Source: Aureimonas sp. Leaf324
Lineage (GTDB): Bacteria; Pseudomonadota; Alphaproteobacteria; Rhizobiales; Rhizobiaceae
Length of the DNA: 64,000 nt
NCBI RefSeq assembly: GCF_001423245.1
Contig: NZ_LMOH01000025.1
Coordinates: forward strand, 125,329 to 189,328
Direction: 5' to 3'
The position numbers and the translations under genes are program-made. Below the pieces are notes generated by a model, which was given only the letters and a program-made list of their open reading frames with translations, was not told the origin of the DNA and searched no databases. Every line of letters begins with the position of its first letter. The stretch's first letter is position 1. This document shows, in pieces, positions 12,447 through 26,656 of this stretch.

Positions 12447-14939
12447 ATGACGCCATCCAGCCTCGCCGTCCGCCAGGATCGTCTCGAGCCCGGCGACAAG
12501 TCGCAGCCCCGGCTCAACGATGCCGACACGATCGCCAAGGAGATCGTGGAGAAGCTTACCTACTCGATCGGCAAGACCACCGGCGCCGCGCGCCTGCACG
12601 ACTGGCTCGAAGCCACGACGTTGGTGGTGCGTGACCGCATCATCGACAACTGGTTCAACTCGACGATCGAGACGCGCCGCTCCGAAGCCAAGCGCGTCTG
12701 CTACCTGTCGATGGAGTTCCTGATCGGCCGCCTCCTGCGCGACGCGATCTCGAACCTCGGCCTCACCGATCCGATCCGCGAGGCGCTGGCGCGCTACGAC
12801 GTCGAGCTCGACCTCGTCGAGCTCCTGGAGCCGGACGCCGCGCTCGGCAACGGCGGCCTCGGGCGCCTCGCCGCCTGCTTCATGGAATCCATGGCCTCCA
12901 CCGGCGTGCCCGGCTACGGCTACGGCATCCGCTACGTCCACGGCTTCTTCCGCCAGGAGATCGTCGACAGCGCGCAGGTCGAGCTGCCCGAGACGTGGCT
13001 CAAGCACGGCAACCCGTGGGAGTTTGAGCGCCGCGAGAGCTCCTACGAGATCGGCTTCGGCGGCAAGGTCACCTCGATCGAGGAGAACGGGCGCACCCGC
13101 TTCGTCTGGCGCCCGGCCGAGCGTGTGCTCGCCGTCGCCTACGACACGCCAGCGGTCGGCTGGCGCGGCAACCACGTCAACACGCTGCGCCTCTGGTCGG
13201 CCCAGTCGCTCGACCCGATCCTGCTCGACGCCTTCAACGCGGGCGACCACATCGGCGCGCTTCTGGAATCCAACAAGGCGGAGGCGATCACCCGCGTCCT
13301 CTACCCCGCCGATTCGCACCAGGCGGGCCAGGAACTGCGCCTGCGCCAGGAGTTCTTCTTCTCTTCGGCCTCGCTGCAGGACATCATCCGCCACCATCTC
13401 GCGCAGTACGACGACCTCACCAACCTCGCCGATAAGGTCGCGATCCAGCTGAACGACACCCACCCGGCGGTGTCGGTCGCCGAGCTGATGCGCCTTCTGG
13501 TCGACGTGCACGGCATGGAATGGGACGCGGCCTGGACGATCACGCGCGCGACCTTCTCCTACACCAACCACACGCTCCTGCCGGAAGCCCTCGAGACCTG
13601 GCCGATCCATCTCTTCGAGCGGCTGCTGCCGCGCCAGATGCAGATCATCTACCAGATCAACGCGGGCGTCCTGCGCGAGGCGACGCAGGGCCAGGGCTTC
13701 GACGACAGCACGATCTCGGCGATCTCCCTGATCGACGAGGGCAACGGGCGCCGCGTGCGCATGGGCCAGCTCGCCTTCGTCGGCAGCCATGCCGTGAACG
13801 GCGTGTCGGCGCTGCATACCGAGCTGATGAAGCAGACCGTGTTCCACGACCTGCACCGCCTCTATCCCTCGCGCATCGAGAACAAGACCAACGGCGTGAC
13901 GCCGCGCCGCTGGCTGCACCAAGCCAATCCCGGCCTGTCGGAGCTGCTCGACGAGACCATCGGACCGGGCTTCCGCGACCATATCGAGGAGATCGCCAAG
14001 CTCGACGCGCATGCGGACGACGCCGCGTTCCAGGAACGCTTCGCCGCCGTGAAGCGCGAGAACAAGCAGCGCCTCGCGACGCTGGTGCAGGAGCGCCTCG
14101 CGATCACGCTCGATCCGGGCGCGATGTTCGACATCCAGGTCAAACGCATCCACGAATACAAGCGCCAGCTCCTCAATATCCTCGAGACGGTGGCGCTCTA
14201 CGAGCAGATCCGCTCGCTGCCCCATCTCGACTGGACGCCGCGGGTCAAGATCTTCGCCGGCAAGGCCGCGCCGTCCTACGTGCAGGCCAAGGAGATCATC
14301 CATCTGGCCGGCGACGTGGCGCGCGTCGTCAACTCCGACCCGACGGTGCGCGGGCTCCTGAAGGTCGTCTTCATCCCGAACTACAACGTCTCGCTCGCCG
14401 AGATCATCATGCCGGCGGCGGACCTGTCGGAGCAGATCTCGACCGCGGGCCTCGAGGCGTCGGGCACCGGCAACATGAAGTTCGCCCTCAACGGCGCGCT
14501 CACGATCGGCACGCTCGACGGCGCGAACGTCGAGATGCTGGAGCATATCGGCGAAGACAACATCTTCATCTTCGGCCTCAAGGCCGACGAGGTGGCGAGG
14601 ATGCGTGCCGAAGGCCATGGCGGCCAGGCGGTGATCAACAGCCAGCCGCTCCTGCGCTCGGCGATCGATTCCATCTCCGCCGGCGTCTTCAGCCAGGGCG
14701 ATCCCGGCCGCTACGCCAACCTGATGAACTCGATCCGCGACCGCGACTGGTGGATGATCGCCGCCGACTTCCGGGCCTACTGGGACAAGCAGCGCCAGCT
14801 CGACGTCCTGTGGAAGGACCGCGGCGCCTGGAACGCGATCGCCGCCCGCAACACGGCGCGCATGTCCTGGTTCTCCTCCGATCGGTCGATCCGCGAATAC
14901 GCGCGCGACATCTGGAAGGCGGGCCCCGACGCCGTGTGA
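12447..14939 (+). CDS. glgP: Glycogen/alpha-glucan phosphorylase
   Basis: GlgP releases glucose 1-phosphate from the non-reducing ends of glycogen using phosphate and pyridoxal phosphate. The 830-residue product matches the family length. The pyridoxal-phosphate lysine lies in EASGTGNMKFALNG. Other conserved blocks are EPDAALGNGGLGRLAACF near the N-terminus, IQLNDTHPA, and TNGVTPRRWL. The ATG at 12447 lies eight bases after the pgi stop, so the two are probably co-transcribed. A strong intrinsic terminator follows at 14975-15004 and separates glgP from glgC. In related organisms glgB often sits in that position; here it is missing. Confidence 0.97.
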   Translation: MTPSSLAVRQDRLEPGDKSQPRLNDADTIAKEIVEKLTYSIGKTTGAARLHDWLEATTLVVRDRIIDNWFNSTIETRRSEAKRVCYLSMEFLIGRLLRDAISNLGLTDPIREALARYDVELDLVELLEPDAALGNGGLGRLAACFMESMASTGVPGYGYGIRYVHGFFRQEIVDSAQVELPETWLKHGNPWEFERRESSYEIGFGGKVTSIEENGRTRFVWRPAERVLAVAYDTPAVGWRGNHVNTLRLWSAQSLDPILLDAFNAGDHIGALLESNKAEAITRVLYPADSHQAGQELRLRQEFFFSSASLQDIIRHHLAQYDDLTNLADKVAIQLNDTHPAVSVAELMRLLVDVHGMEWDAAWTITRATFSYTNHTLLPEALETWPIHLFERLLPRQMQIIYQINAGVLREATQGQGFDDSTISAISLIDEGNGRRVRMGQLAFVGSHAVNGVSALHTELMKQTVFHDLHRLYPSRIENKTNGVTPRRWLHQANPGLSELLDETIGPGFRDHIEEIAKLDAHADDAAFQERFAAVKRENKQRLATLVQERLAITLDPGAMFDIQVKRIHEYKRQLLNILETVALYEQIRSLPHLDWTPRVKIFAGKAAPSYVQAKEIIHLAGDVARVVNSDPTVRGLLKVVFIPNYNVSLAEIIMPAADLSEQISTAGLEASGTGNMKFALNGALTIGTLDGANVEMLEHIGEDNIFIFGLKADEVARMRAEGHGGQAVINSQPLLRSAIDSISAGVFSQGDPGRYANLMNSIRDRDWWMIAADFRAYWDKQRQLDVLWKDRGAWNAIAARNTARMSWFSSDRSIREYARDIWKAGPDAV

Positions 14940-14974
14940 GGCGACGCCTACACCCGCCCAATCCGACCCGACGG

Positions 14975-15004
14975 AAGGGCCGATGTCCCGCATCGGCCCT
15001 TTTT
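14975..15004 (+). terminator. Rho-independent terminator after glgP
   Basis: A perfect 11-bp stem AAGGGCCGATG / CATCGGCCCTT encloses the loop TCCCG and runs into TTTT. It lies 35 bases after the glgP stop and marks the end of the pgi-glgP transcript. glgC therefore needs its own promoter in 15005-15171. Confidence 0.9.
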
Positions 15005-15171
15005 CGTGCGCGCAAGGCGGCTCGCCCGTGCAAAATCTCTGTGCAAAGGGCGACAGCCGATAGTTGCCGCGCGATCATCGGCTCTATCTTTCCACCGTGG
15101 AAACGAAGAAGACTGGCAGTCGGCATGCCCTTTGCGCGGGAGCGAGGGGAACTGCGCAGGAGGAGACGAGG

Positions 15172-19510
<4,339 letters not shown>

Positions 19511-19524
19511 GCGCAGCCGCATCC

Positions 19525-20097
19525 ATGGTCGGCGCGCGGCGCATCTCGCCGCGCGCCGTCTGCCTCGTCGCCCTGATCGTGGCCGCGACCGCCGCAACGC
19601 TGCTTGCCATGGGCCGCGTGCCGATCTGCGAATGCGGCACCGTGAAGCTCTGGCACGGCGCGGTGGCGAGTTCGGAAAACTCGCAGCACCTGTCGGACTG
19701 GTACTCGCCGTCCCACCTCATCCACGGCTTCCTGTCCTACGGGCTGACGCATCTCGTGATGCGGCGCTGGTCGCTCGGCGCGCGCCTCGTGGTGGCGACG
19801 GCGATCGAGGCGGCGTGGGAGATCGCCGAGAACACCGACGCGGTGATCAACCGCTACCGCGAGGCGACGATCGCGCTCGACTATTTCGGCGACAGCGTGG
19901 TGAATTCCGCGGCCGACATCGGCTTCATGATCGCGGGCTTCCTTCTCGCCTCGCGCCTGCCGGTCTGGGTCACGATCGCGATCGCGGTGGGCTTCGAGGT
20001 CCTCACCGCCTGGCTGATCCGCGATAACCTTACCTTGAACGTCCTGATGCTTCTCTATCCTCTCGAGGCGGTGCGCGACTGGCAGGGCGCCTTGTAG
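19525..20097 (+). CDS. UPF0314 (DUF2585) membrane protein
   Basis: This 190-residue integral membrane protein belongs to UPF0314/DUF2585, recognised by the block [20 protein letters not shown] followed by HGFLSYG. Its function is unknown. About four to five hydrophobic segments are visible: residues 12-29, 65-80, 128-150 and 153-180. A conserved acidic stretch in the middle ([18 protein letters not shown]) could lie on one membrane face. The ATG at 19525 lies 14 bases after pgm and 15 bases separate its stop from glgX, so it is embedded in the glycogen operon. A role there is not demonstrated; it may only share the promoter. Confidence 0.9.
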   Translation: MVGARRISPRAVCLVALIVAATAATLLAMGRVPICECGTVKLWHGAVASSENSQHLSDWYSPSHLIHGFLSYGLTHLVMRRWSLGARLVVATAIEAAWEIAENTDAVINRYREATIALDYFGDSVVNSAADIGFMIAGFLLASRLPVWVTIAIAVGFEVLTAWLIRDNLTLNVLMLLYPLEAVRDWQGAL

Positions 20098-20112
20098 GGA
20101 CGGGCGGGCGGG

Positions 20113-22131
20113 ATGACGATGATCACGGCGGAACGGGGCGTTCCCCAGCGACTCGGCGCGAGCGTTGCGGCGGACGGCGTCCATGTCGCGGTCTTCTCCG
20201 CCCACGCGACCCGCATCGAACTCTGCCTCTTCGATCCGGCCGGCATCAATGAGCGCGAGCGCCTCGCGCTGCCGGGCCGTGCGGGCGACGTCCATTTCGG
20301 CTTCCTGCCGGGGCTGGCGGAGGGCGCCCTCTACGGCCTTCGCGCCCACGGGCCCTACGATCTCGCGCGGGGGCATCACTTCGATCCGGCGAAGCTCCTC
20401 GTCGACCCCTATGCCCTTCGGCTCGATCGACCCTTCGTCTACCATGCGGCGCTCGGCGCGCCGGTGGAGCGGCAGCTCGACACCGCCGCCCTCGTGCCGC
20501 GCGCCGTGGTCTGTCGCCCCGACGCCGGTGCTTTGGCGCTGCCGTCCCGGGCGCCCGGCTTCACCTACGAGCTTCTGGTGCGCGCCTATACGCAGCGCCA
20601 CGAGGGCGTGCCGGCTCCTCTGCGCGGCACGCTCGGTGCTCTCGCCGAGCCCGCCGTTCTCGACCATCTCGAGCGCCTCGGCGTCGAGACGGTGGAACTG
20701 ATGCCGCTCACGGCCGCGATCGACGAGCGGCATCTCGTCCATCTCGGCCTGTCGAACGCCTGGGGCTACAATCCCGTCTGCCAGATGGCGCCCGACCCGC
20801 GCCTCGTGCCGGGCGGCTGGGCGGAGGTGCGACGGGTAACGGAGGCGTTGCACGCGCGCGGCATTCGCGTCCTTCTCGACATGGTGCTGAACCATTCGGG
20901 CGAAAGCGACCATGGCGGGCCGACGCTCAGCTATCGCGGCCTCGACAACGCCAGCTACTACGCCGCCGACCCGCATGAACCCGACCGGCTCGTCAACGAC
21001 ACGGGCACCGGCAACACCTTCGCCTTCTGGCGCGAACCCGTGATGCAGCTCGGGATCGACGCGCTGCGGGCCTTTGTCGAGTTCGGCGGCATCGACGGGT
21101 TCCGCTACGATCTCGGCACCATCCTCGGGCGCGGCCCCGAGGGTTTTGCGCCCGATGCGCCGTTCCTCCGGCGCCTCGCGGGCGATCCGGTGCTCAAAGA
21201 TCGCCTCCATGTGATGGAGCCGTGGGACATCGGTCCCGGCGGCTATCAGGTCGGCCGGTTCCCGGCACCCTTCCTCGAATGGCAGGACCGGTTCCGCGAC
21301 GACGTCAGGCGCTTCTGGCGCGGCGACAGCGGCCTCCTGTCGGCGCTCGCCACGCGCCTGTCGGGCTCGCCCGACCTCTTCGCCGGGCCCGGCCGCGATG
21401 CGGCATTCGGCGTCAACTTCATCGCCGCTCACGACGGGTTCACGCTCGCCGACGTCGTCGCCTACGAGGACAAGCACAACGAGGCCAACGGCGAGGGGAA
21501 CCGCGACGGCCACAACGAGAACCATTCCTGGAACAACGGCACGGAAGGGGCGAGCGCCGACCCCGCGATCCTCGCGGCGCGGCAGCGCGACATCCGGGCG
21601 CTTCTCGCCACGCTCTTCGTCTCGCGTGGCAACCCGATGATCGTCGCGGGCGACGAGCTTGGCCGATGCCAGGGCGGCAACAACAACGCCTATGCGCAGG
21701 ACAACGAGACGGTCTGGGTCGACTGGGCGGCGGCGGACGAAGGGCTCGTCGCCTTCACCGCGCGCCTCGCCCGGCTCCGGGCGGACACGCCGGCGCTCCG
21801 CTCCCCGGCCTTCCTGACGGGAGCCGAGATGGAGGACGGTCCGGACGTCACCTGGCTCGGGGCGGACGGCGCGGCGATGGCGCCCGCCGACTGGCAGGAC
21901 GGGGAGCGACACTGGCTCGGCGCGCGCATGGCGGTGGACGGCTCGGTCGCGACCGTCGTATTGAACGCCGGCCACGAGGCGTTTTCACTCCAGCTTCCCC
22001 CTCCCTCGCCCGGTCGCGCGCATCGCCTCGCGCTGGCTTCCGACCAGCCGGTCGCGCCCGAGCGAACGCTGTCGGCGGGCGCTCCCCTCCTTGTCGGCGC
22101 GCGCTCCGTCGCGATCGTCGTGGAAGGCTGA
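20113..22131 (+). CDS. glgX: Glycogen debranching enzyme GlgX
   Basis: GlgX hydrolyses alpha-1,6 branches of phosphorylase-limited glycogen. The 672-residue protein has an N-terminal CBM48-like domain (about residues 10-100) and a GH13 barrel. The nucleophile Asp lies in GFRYDLGTILGR, the acid/base Glu in MEPWDIG, and the third carboxylate in FIAAHDGFTLADVV. NHSGESDHGG and GNNNAYAQDNE further support the GlgX/isoamylase subfamily. An ATG at 20119 (MITAERG) is an alternative start. It is the last gene of the operon. A debranching enzyme here implies branched glycogen, so a branching enzyme should exist elsewhere in the genome. Confidence 0.95.
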   Translation: MTMITAERGVPQRLGASVAADGVHVAVFSAHATRIELCLFDPAGINERERLALPGRAGDVHFGFLPGLAEGALYGLRAHGPYDLARGHHFDPAKLLVDPYALRLDRPFVYHAALGAPVERQLDTAALVPRAVVCRPDAGALALPSRAPGFTYELLVRAYTQRHEGVPAPLRGTLGALAEPAVLDHLERLGVETVELMPLTAAIDERHLVHLGLSNAWGYNPVCQMAPDPRLVPGGWAEVRRVTEALHARGIRVLLDMVLNHSGESDHGGPTLSYRGLDNASYYAADPHEPDRLVNDTGTGNTFAFWREPVMQLGIDALRAFVEFGGIDGFRYDLGTILGRGPEGFAPDAPFLRRLAGDPVLKDRLHVMEPWDIGPGGYQVGRFPAPFLEWQDRFRDDVRRFWRGDSGLLSALATRLSGSPDLFAGPGRDAAFGVNFIAAHDGFTLADVVAYEDKHNEANGEGNRDGHNENHSWNNGTEGASADPAILAARQRDIRALLATLFVSRGNPMIVAGDELGRCQGGNNNAYAQDNETVWVDWAAADEGLVAFTARLARLRADTPALRSPAFLTGAEMEDGPDVTWLGADGAAMAPADWQDGERHWLGARMAVDGSVATVVLNAGHEAFSLQLPPPSPGRAHRLALASDQPVAPERTLSAGAPLLVGARSVAIVVEG

Positions 22132-22203
22132 GCCCGGCCGTTTGCTCCAGCGCGCCGAGGCGCCTATGTGACGGCGGACAGAATGCCGGCCGAAGGGGCC
22201 CGA

Positions 22204-24033
22204 ATGCCGATCCGCCAGCTTACCGAGACCCTGATCGACCAGATCGCCGCCGGCGAGGTGGTGGAGCGGCCGGCGAGCGTCGTGAAGGAGCTCGTCGAGA
22301 ACGCGCTCGACGCCGGGGCGCGCCGCATCGAGATCGCGACGGCCGGCGGCGGCAAGAGCCTCATCCGCATCACCGACGACGGCTGCGGCATTCCGGAGGC
22401 CGAGCTGCCGCTCGCCGTCCGGCGCCACTGCACCTCCAAGATGGAGGGCGGCCTTCAGGGGATCGAGACACTCGGCTTTCGCGGCGAGGCGCTGCCCTCG
22501 ATCGGCTCGGTGGCCCGGCTTTCGCTGCGCTCGCGGGCGCGCGGCGCAGACGGCGCGCACGAGATCCTCGTCCATGGCGGGCGGCAGGAGGGGCCGCGCC
22601 CCGCCGCGCTCTCGGGCGGCACGGTGATCGAGGTGCGCGACCTCTTCCACGCCGTGCCCGCACGCCTCAAGTTCCTGAAAAGCGACCGGGCGGAGTCGGC
22701 GGCGATCACCGAGGTCGTCCGGCGCATCGCAATCGCCTTTCCCTCCGTGCGCTTCGAGCTGACCGGCGAGGACCGCAGCCCCCTCGTGCTGCCCGCGGTC
22801 GACGAGGCGGCGGCGCTCCAGCGCATCGGCGAGATCGTCGGCGAGACCTTCGCCGACAACGCCTTCACGCTCGACGCGGGGCGCGAGGGCGTGTTTCTTG
22901 CCGGCCACGCGGGTCTGCCGAGCTTTCATCGCGGCACGGCGCAGCACCAGTATGTCTACGTCAACGGGCGTCCGGTGCGCGACCGGCTGATCCTCTCGGC
23001 GATCCGCGGCGCCTATGCCGACGTCATGCCGCGCGACCGGCATCCGGTCTGCGTCCTGTTTCTGCAGGTCGATCCGCGCGACGTCGACGTCAACGTCCAT
23101 CCGGCCAAGGCCGACGTGCGCTTCCGCGACCCCGGCCTCGTGCGCGGGCTCGTCGTCGGCGCGATCCGGGCGGAGCTCGCACGCCTGTCGCTTCGCGGCT
23201 CGACGGAGGGCGCGGACGGGCTGATGGCGCGCTTTCGCGCTGGCGGCACGGACGAGCCGGCGGCGGCTCCCACGGATGCCGCCCATGCCCCACGGCCGGC
23301 TTTCAGCTTTTCCGAACGGCCCGCCGCTCCTTACGATCCCGCCCGCTCCCCCTCGCGCCCGCTGGACGACCGGAGGGCGGATTTCGGCGGCTTCCAGCCC
23401 TCCGCCCGCACCGACCGCTTCGAGGAGGCGGCCCCCGCCCCGGTCCGGGCCGAGTTTCCGCTCGGCGCCGCGCGCGCCCAGATCGGACGCGCCTTCATCG
23501 TCGCCGAGACCGAGGACAGCCTCGTCCTCATCGACCAGCACGCCGCCCACGAGCGCCTCGTCTACGAGGCGCTGAAGGGGGCGATGCACTCGAGCGCCCT
23601 GCCCTCGCAGATGCTCCTAATCCCGGAAGTGGTCGACCTCACCGAGGCGGAGGTCGAGCGCCTCGTGGCGGAGGAGGCGGTGCTGCAGCGCTTCGGGCTC
23701 CATCTCGAGCGCTTCGGGCCGGGCGCCGTGATGGTGCGCGAGACGCCGGCGATCCTCGGCGAGGTGGATGCGCCGACGCTGGTACGCGAGATCGCCGACG
23801 AACTGACGGAAACGGGCTCGGGCTCGGGGATCCGCTCGCGCGTCGACCACGTCGCCGCCACCATGGCCTGCCATGGGTCGGTGCGCGCCGGGCGTCGCCT
23901 GCAGGCGAGCGAGATGAACGCGCTCCTGCGTCGCATGGAGGCGGTGCCGGCGTCGGCGACCTGCAACCACGGGCGCCCGACCTTCATCGAACTGAAGCTT
24001 GCCGACATCGAACGTCTGTTCGGGCGGCGTTGA
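22204..24033 (+). CDS. mutL: DNA mismatch repair protein MutL with endonuclease motif
   Basis: MutL links mismatch recognition by MutS to strand excision. The 609-residue protein opens with [20 protein letters not shown] and has GHKL ATPase motifs: [17 protein letters not shown] and [11 protein letters not shown] Pro/Ala-rich linker (about residues 340-425) follows, then the dimerisation domain. [12 protein letters not shown] starts at D444 and fits the DQHA-x2-E-x4-E endonuclease signature, so this MutL should nick DNA itself, as expected in bacteria lacking Mut[10 protein letters not shown] and CNHGRPT are further metal-site motifs; the latter has Asn where Pro is more usual. The ATG at 22204 was chosen over 22168 because homology begins there. 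Confidence 0.96.
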   Translation: MPIRQLTETLIDQIAAGEVVERPASVVKELVENALDAGARRIEIATAGGGKSLIRITDDGCGIPEAELPLAVRRHCTSKMEGGLQGIETLGFRGEALPSIGSVARLSLRSRARGADGAHEILVHGGRQEGPRPAALSGGTVIEVRDLFHAVPARLKFLKSDRAESAAITEVVRRIAIAFPSVRFELTGEDRSPLVLPAVDEAAALQRIGEIVGETFADNAFTLDAGREGVFLAGHAGLPSFHRGTAQHQYVYVNGRPVRDRLILSAIRGAYADVMPRDRHPVCVLFLQVDPRDVDVNVHPAKADVRFRDPGLVRGLVVGAIRAELARLSLRGSTEGADGLMARFRAGGTDEPAAAPTDAAHAPRPAFSFSERPAAPYDPARSPSRPLDDRRADFGGFQPSARTDRFEEAAPAPVRAEFPLGAARAQIGRAFIVAETEDSLVLIDQHAAHERLVYEALKGAMHSSALPSQMLLIPEVVDLTEAEVERLVAEEAVLQRFGLHLERFGPGAVMVRETPAILGEVDAPTLVREIADELTETGSGSGIRSRVDHVAATMACHGSVRAGRRLQASEMNALLRRMEAVPASATCNHGRPTFIELKLADIERLFGRR

Positions 24034-24093
24034 CATGGACGCCCGTTTGGCCCGAACAACGCCACAACAGCTTTCCGGAAGAAGACCTACCCG

Positions 24094-24309
24094 ATGATGA
24101 ACCGAATGGACGGCGGCGGCGAAGCCAAGCTGCGCTACGGAGACGGCGACTTCGAGGTGATCCGCCCCGGCGCCTTCGTGCGCTGCGCGGTGACCGGCGA
24201 GGCGATCGCGCTGGACCTTTTGAAATACTGGAGCGTCGAGCGCCAGGAGCCCTATGCCGACGCCGCGGCCTCGCTCAAAGCCGAGACGGGCACGGCGACC
24301 GGCGGCTGA
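24094..24309 (+). CDS. DUF2093 family protein
   Basis: This 71-residue protein of unknown function matches DUF2093 (core KLRYGDGDFEVIRPGAFVRCAVTG, then ALDLLKYWSVERQEPY). It is a small soluble beta-rich protein with one conserved Cys. ATG codons occur at 24094 and 24097; GGAAGAAG about ten bases upstream fits either. The last 58 bases overlap the end of lpxK on the other strand, and both frames look genuine. It commonly sits beside the lpxK-waaA block in this order of bacteria, as here. Confidence 0.85.
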   Translation: MMNRMDGGGEAKLRYGDGDFEVIRPGAFVRCAVTGEAIALDLLKYWSVERQEPYADAAASLKAETGTATGG

Positions 24310-25337
24310 ACCGCGGGCGGCCGCGCGCGAAACGCCGCCTCGGCCGCCAGAAGGATCGCCTCGGGCGCGGCCGGCTCCTCGAACCGCAGTGCGACGCGCA
24401 AGACCCGCGAGGCCTCGCCGAGCAAGCGCGCCTGCGGCCCGCCGGCCAAGAGCCGGACATGGTCCTTGGCCGTCGTCACCGGCACCAGTCCCCTGGCCTC
24501 GGCGTCCGACAGAAGCGCGTGCGCCTCGCCTTCCGTGAAGGGGTGGTGGTCGGGAAAATCGCGCCGCATCTCGACCTCGGCACCCACCTCCTCCAGCGAG
24601 GCCTGGAACTTTCCGGGGTTCGCGATGCCGGCAAAGGCGAGGCAGCGTGCGCCGCGGAGCCCTGCCGCGTCGACCGCCGCAAGGCGCGCGCGATGGACCG
24701 GCTTGCCGTCGGCGGCCGCACGGCGCGCCACGGCATCGCCCGACTCGCCCGCGCCGACCACGAGAACAGCGTCGACATGCGGCCATTGAGCGCCTAGCGG
24801 CGCGCGCAAGGGGCCGGCGGGAAAGGTGCGCCCGTTGCCAAGGCCCGTGGCCCCGTCGACCACGAGAAGCGCCAGGTCCGGCCGGAGCTGCGCGCTCTGG
24901 AACCCGTCGTCCATCAGGAAGAAGTCGCAGCCGGCATGACGAAGGAGAAGCGCCCCGGCCGCGCGGTCGGGCGAGGCGGCGGTCGGCGCGCGCGCCGCCA
25001 GAAGCAGCGCCTCGTCGCCGACGAGCGCCGCGCCGTGGCGGTCGGGCTCGACCAGAAGCGGCAGGCGCGACGCGCCGCCATGGCCGCGCGTCAGGAAGCC
25101 GGGCGTTCGCCCGAGCGCTCGCGCGGCCTCCGCGAGCGCCATCGCCGTCGGCGTCTTGCCGCCGCCCCCCAGCGTGAAGTTGCCGATGCAGATCACGGGA
25201 GCCGCGGCCGGGCGGCGCGGGGCCTCCGCCATGCGACGCCCGGCCACGCGCCCGTAGACGAAGGCGGCGGGCTCGAGGAGCGCCGCCTGCCAGCCGAACG
25301 GCTCGAACCAGAAGCGGGGCGCGCGCCAAGGGATCAA
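24252..25337 (-). CDS. lpxK: Tetraacyldisaccharide 4'-kinase (lipid A)
   Basis: LpxK phosphorylates the 4' position of the lipid A precursor at the inner membrane. The 361-residue product starts MIPWRAPRFW with a short membrane-associated N-terminus and has the P-loop GNFTLGGGGKTP, then DEALLLA, and the conserved MDDGFQ. The start is TTG at 25337, overlapping the waaA stop as TTGA, a coupled arrangement. The C-terminal about 19 residues (Ala/Pro/Val-rich) overlap the convergent DUF2093 gene by 58 bases and are probably not essential to the fold. Confidence 0.94.
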   Translation of the reverse strand: MIPWRAPRFWFEPFGWQAALLEPAAFVYGRVAGRRMAEAPRRPAAAPVICIGNFTLGGGGKTPTAMALAEAARALGRTPGFLTRGHGGASRLPLLVEPDRHGAALVGDEALLLAARAPTAASPDRAAGALLLRHAGCDFFLMDDGFQSAQLRPDLALLVVDGATGLGNGRTFPAGPLRAPLGAQWPHVDAVLVVGAGESGDAVARRAAADGKPVHRARLAAVDAAGLRGARCLAFAGIANPGKFQASLEEVGAEVEMRRDFPDHHPFTEGEAHALLSDAEARGLVPVTTAKDHVRLLAGGPQARLLGEASRVLRVALRFEEPAAPEAILLAAEAAFRARPPAVQPPVAVPVSALSEAAASA

Positions 25338-26656
25338 CGCCGGTCTCCCCCGCGATCCATCGAGACGGCGAGGCGCAGCGGCAGGAGATAGGGGTCGAGG
25401 GCCGAGAGCGTCCGGCGCAGCGCCCCGCCCATTTCCTCGACGCTGTCACCAGCGGCGCTCGCCATCGCGCGCCGCGTCTCGGGATGGGCGAAAAGCTCGG
25501 CCACCGCCGCCTGCAGGGCGGGCGCGTCCGGCACGATCCGCGCGCCGCCGCGCTCGATTAGCCGGCCGTAGATGTCGCGGAAGTTCTGCACCAGCCGCCC
25601 CGACAGGATCGCGGTGTTCAGGCGGGCGGCCTCGAGCGGGTTCTGGCCGCCCTCGGAATGGATCGACTTGCCGATGAAGGCAATGTCGGTGAGACGGAGA
25701 TAGAAGCCCATGTCGCCGATCGTATCGCCGAGCAGCACGTCGGCGGTCGGGTCTGGCAACTCGCCCCGGCTCCAGCGCGCGACGCTGAGGCCGCGCCCCG
25801 TCAGCATCCGGAACACCGCCTCGGCGCGCTCGACATGGCGCGGCACGATCACGGTCAGAAGGCGCGGCCGCTCCTCGCGCAGCGCCAGATGAATGTCGGC
25901 GGCCATCGCCTCCTCGCCCTCGTGGGTCGAGACGGCGGCCCAGACCGGGCGCAGGCCGATCATCCGGCGCGCCTCGTCGAGGTCCTCGCGGTTCACCGGC
26001 GGGGCGGCGATGTCGGCCTTGAGATTGCCGACCGTCGTCACCGCGCGCGCGCCGAGAAGATGATAGCGCTCGGCATCGACCTCGGACTGCGCGGCCACCA
26101 GGGCGAAGCTTTCCATGATGGATTCGGCCAGCCGCGGCGCGGCGCGCCAGCGCTGGAACGAGCGGTCCGACAGGCGAGCGTTGACCAGCACCTGCGGCAC
26201 GCGGCGACGCGCGAGCTCGCCGAGCGTCACCGGCCAGATCTCGCTTTCGGCGACCAGCGCGAGATCGGGCTGCCAGTGGTCGAGGAAGCGCGCCACGCAG
26301 GGGCGAAGGTCGAGCGGCACGTATTGATGGATCATGCCGGGCACCAGCCGCTCGGCGATCATGTTGGCCGAGGTCACGGTGCCGGTGGTGACGAGGACGC
26401 CGATGCCCTCGCCGGCCAGCGTCTGGGCGAGCGGCATGATGGCCAGGCTCTCGCCGACGCTCGCGGCGTGCACCCAGACCAGCGGCCGGTCGTGCGGGCG
26501 GATTTCGGACGGGAAGCCGTAGCGCTCGCGGCGGCGCGGGCGCTCCTCCTTGCCCTTCGACGCCCGCCAGGCGACGTAGGGGCCGATCACCGGATAGGCG
26601 AGCGAGCCGGCGACGCGGTAGGCGCCGAGCGCCCGTCGGGCCCAGAAGTCGCTCAT
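25334..26656 (-). CDS. waaA: 3-deoxy-D-manno-octulosonic acid (Kdo) transferase
   Basis: WaaA transfers Kdo from CMP-Kdo onto lipid IVA, starting the LPS core. The 440-residue GT30 enzyme has an N-terminal membrane anchor (residues about 8-27), the catalytic-region motif VWVHAASVGE, the acceptor-side ESEIWP, NARLSDRSF, and the C-terminal nucleotide-sugar segment FIGKSIHSEGGQNPLEAA. The start ATG at 26656 overlaps the stop of the acyltransferase gene (ATGA), and its own stop overlaps lpxK. Three coupled genes therefore build lipid A-core. Confidence 0.95.
   Translation of the reverse strand: MSDFWARRALGAYRVAGSLAYPVIGPYVAWRASKGKEERPRRRERYGFPSEIRPHDRPLVWVHAASVGESLAIMPLAQTLAGEGIGVLVTTGTVTSANMIAERLVPGMIHQYVPLDLRPCVARFLDHWQPDLALVAESEIWPVTLGELARRRVPQVLVNARLSDRSFQRWRAAPRLAESIMESFALVAAQSEVDAERYHLLGARAVTTVGNLKADIAAPPVNREDLDEARRMIGLRPVWAAVSTHEGEEAMAADIHLALREERPRLLTVIVPRHVERAEAVFRMLTGRGLSVARWSRGELPDPTADVLLGDTIGDMGFYLRLTDIAFIGKSIHSEGGQNPLEAARLNTAILSGRLVQNFRDIYGRLIERGGARIVPDAPALQAAVAELFAHPETRRAMASAAGDSVEEMGGALRRTLSALDPYLLPLRLAVSMDRGGDRR

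Noticed and set aside
12252..14993. 913-codon minus-strand open frame over glgP
   Set aside because: Antisense shadow of glgP with the Arg/Asp/Val-rich composition typical of such shadows.
15028..15047. GTGCAAA repeated with 13-base period before glgC
   Set aside because: Two 7-base copies alone are too little to claim an operator.
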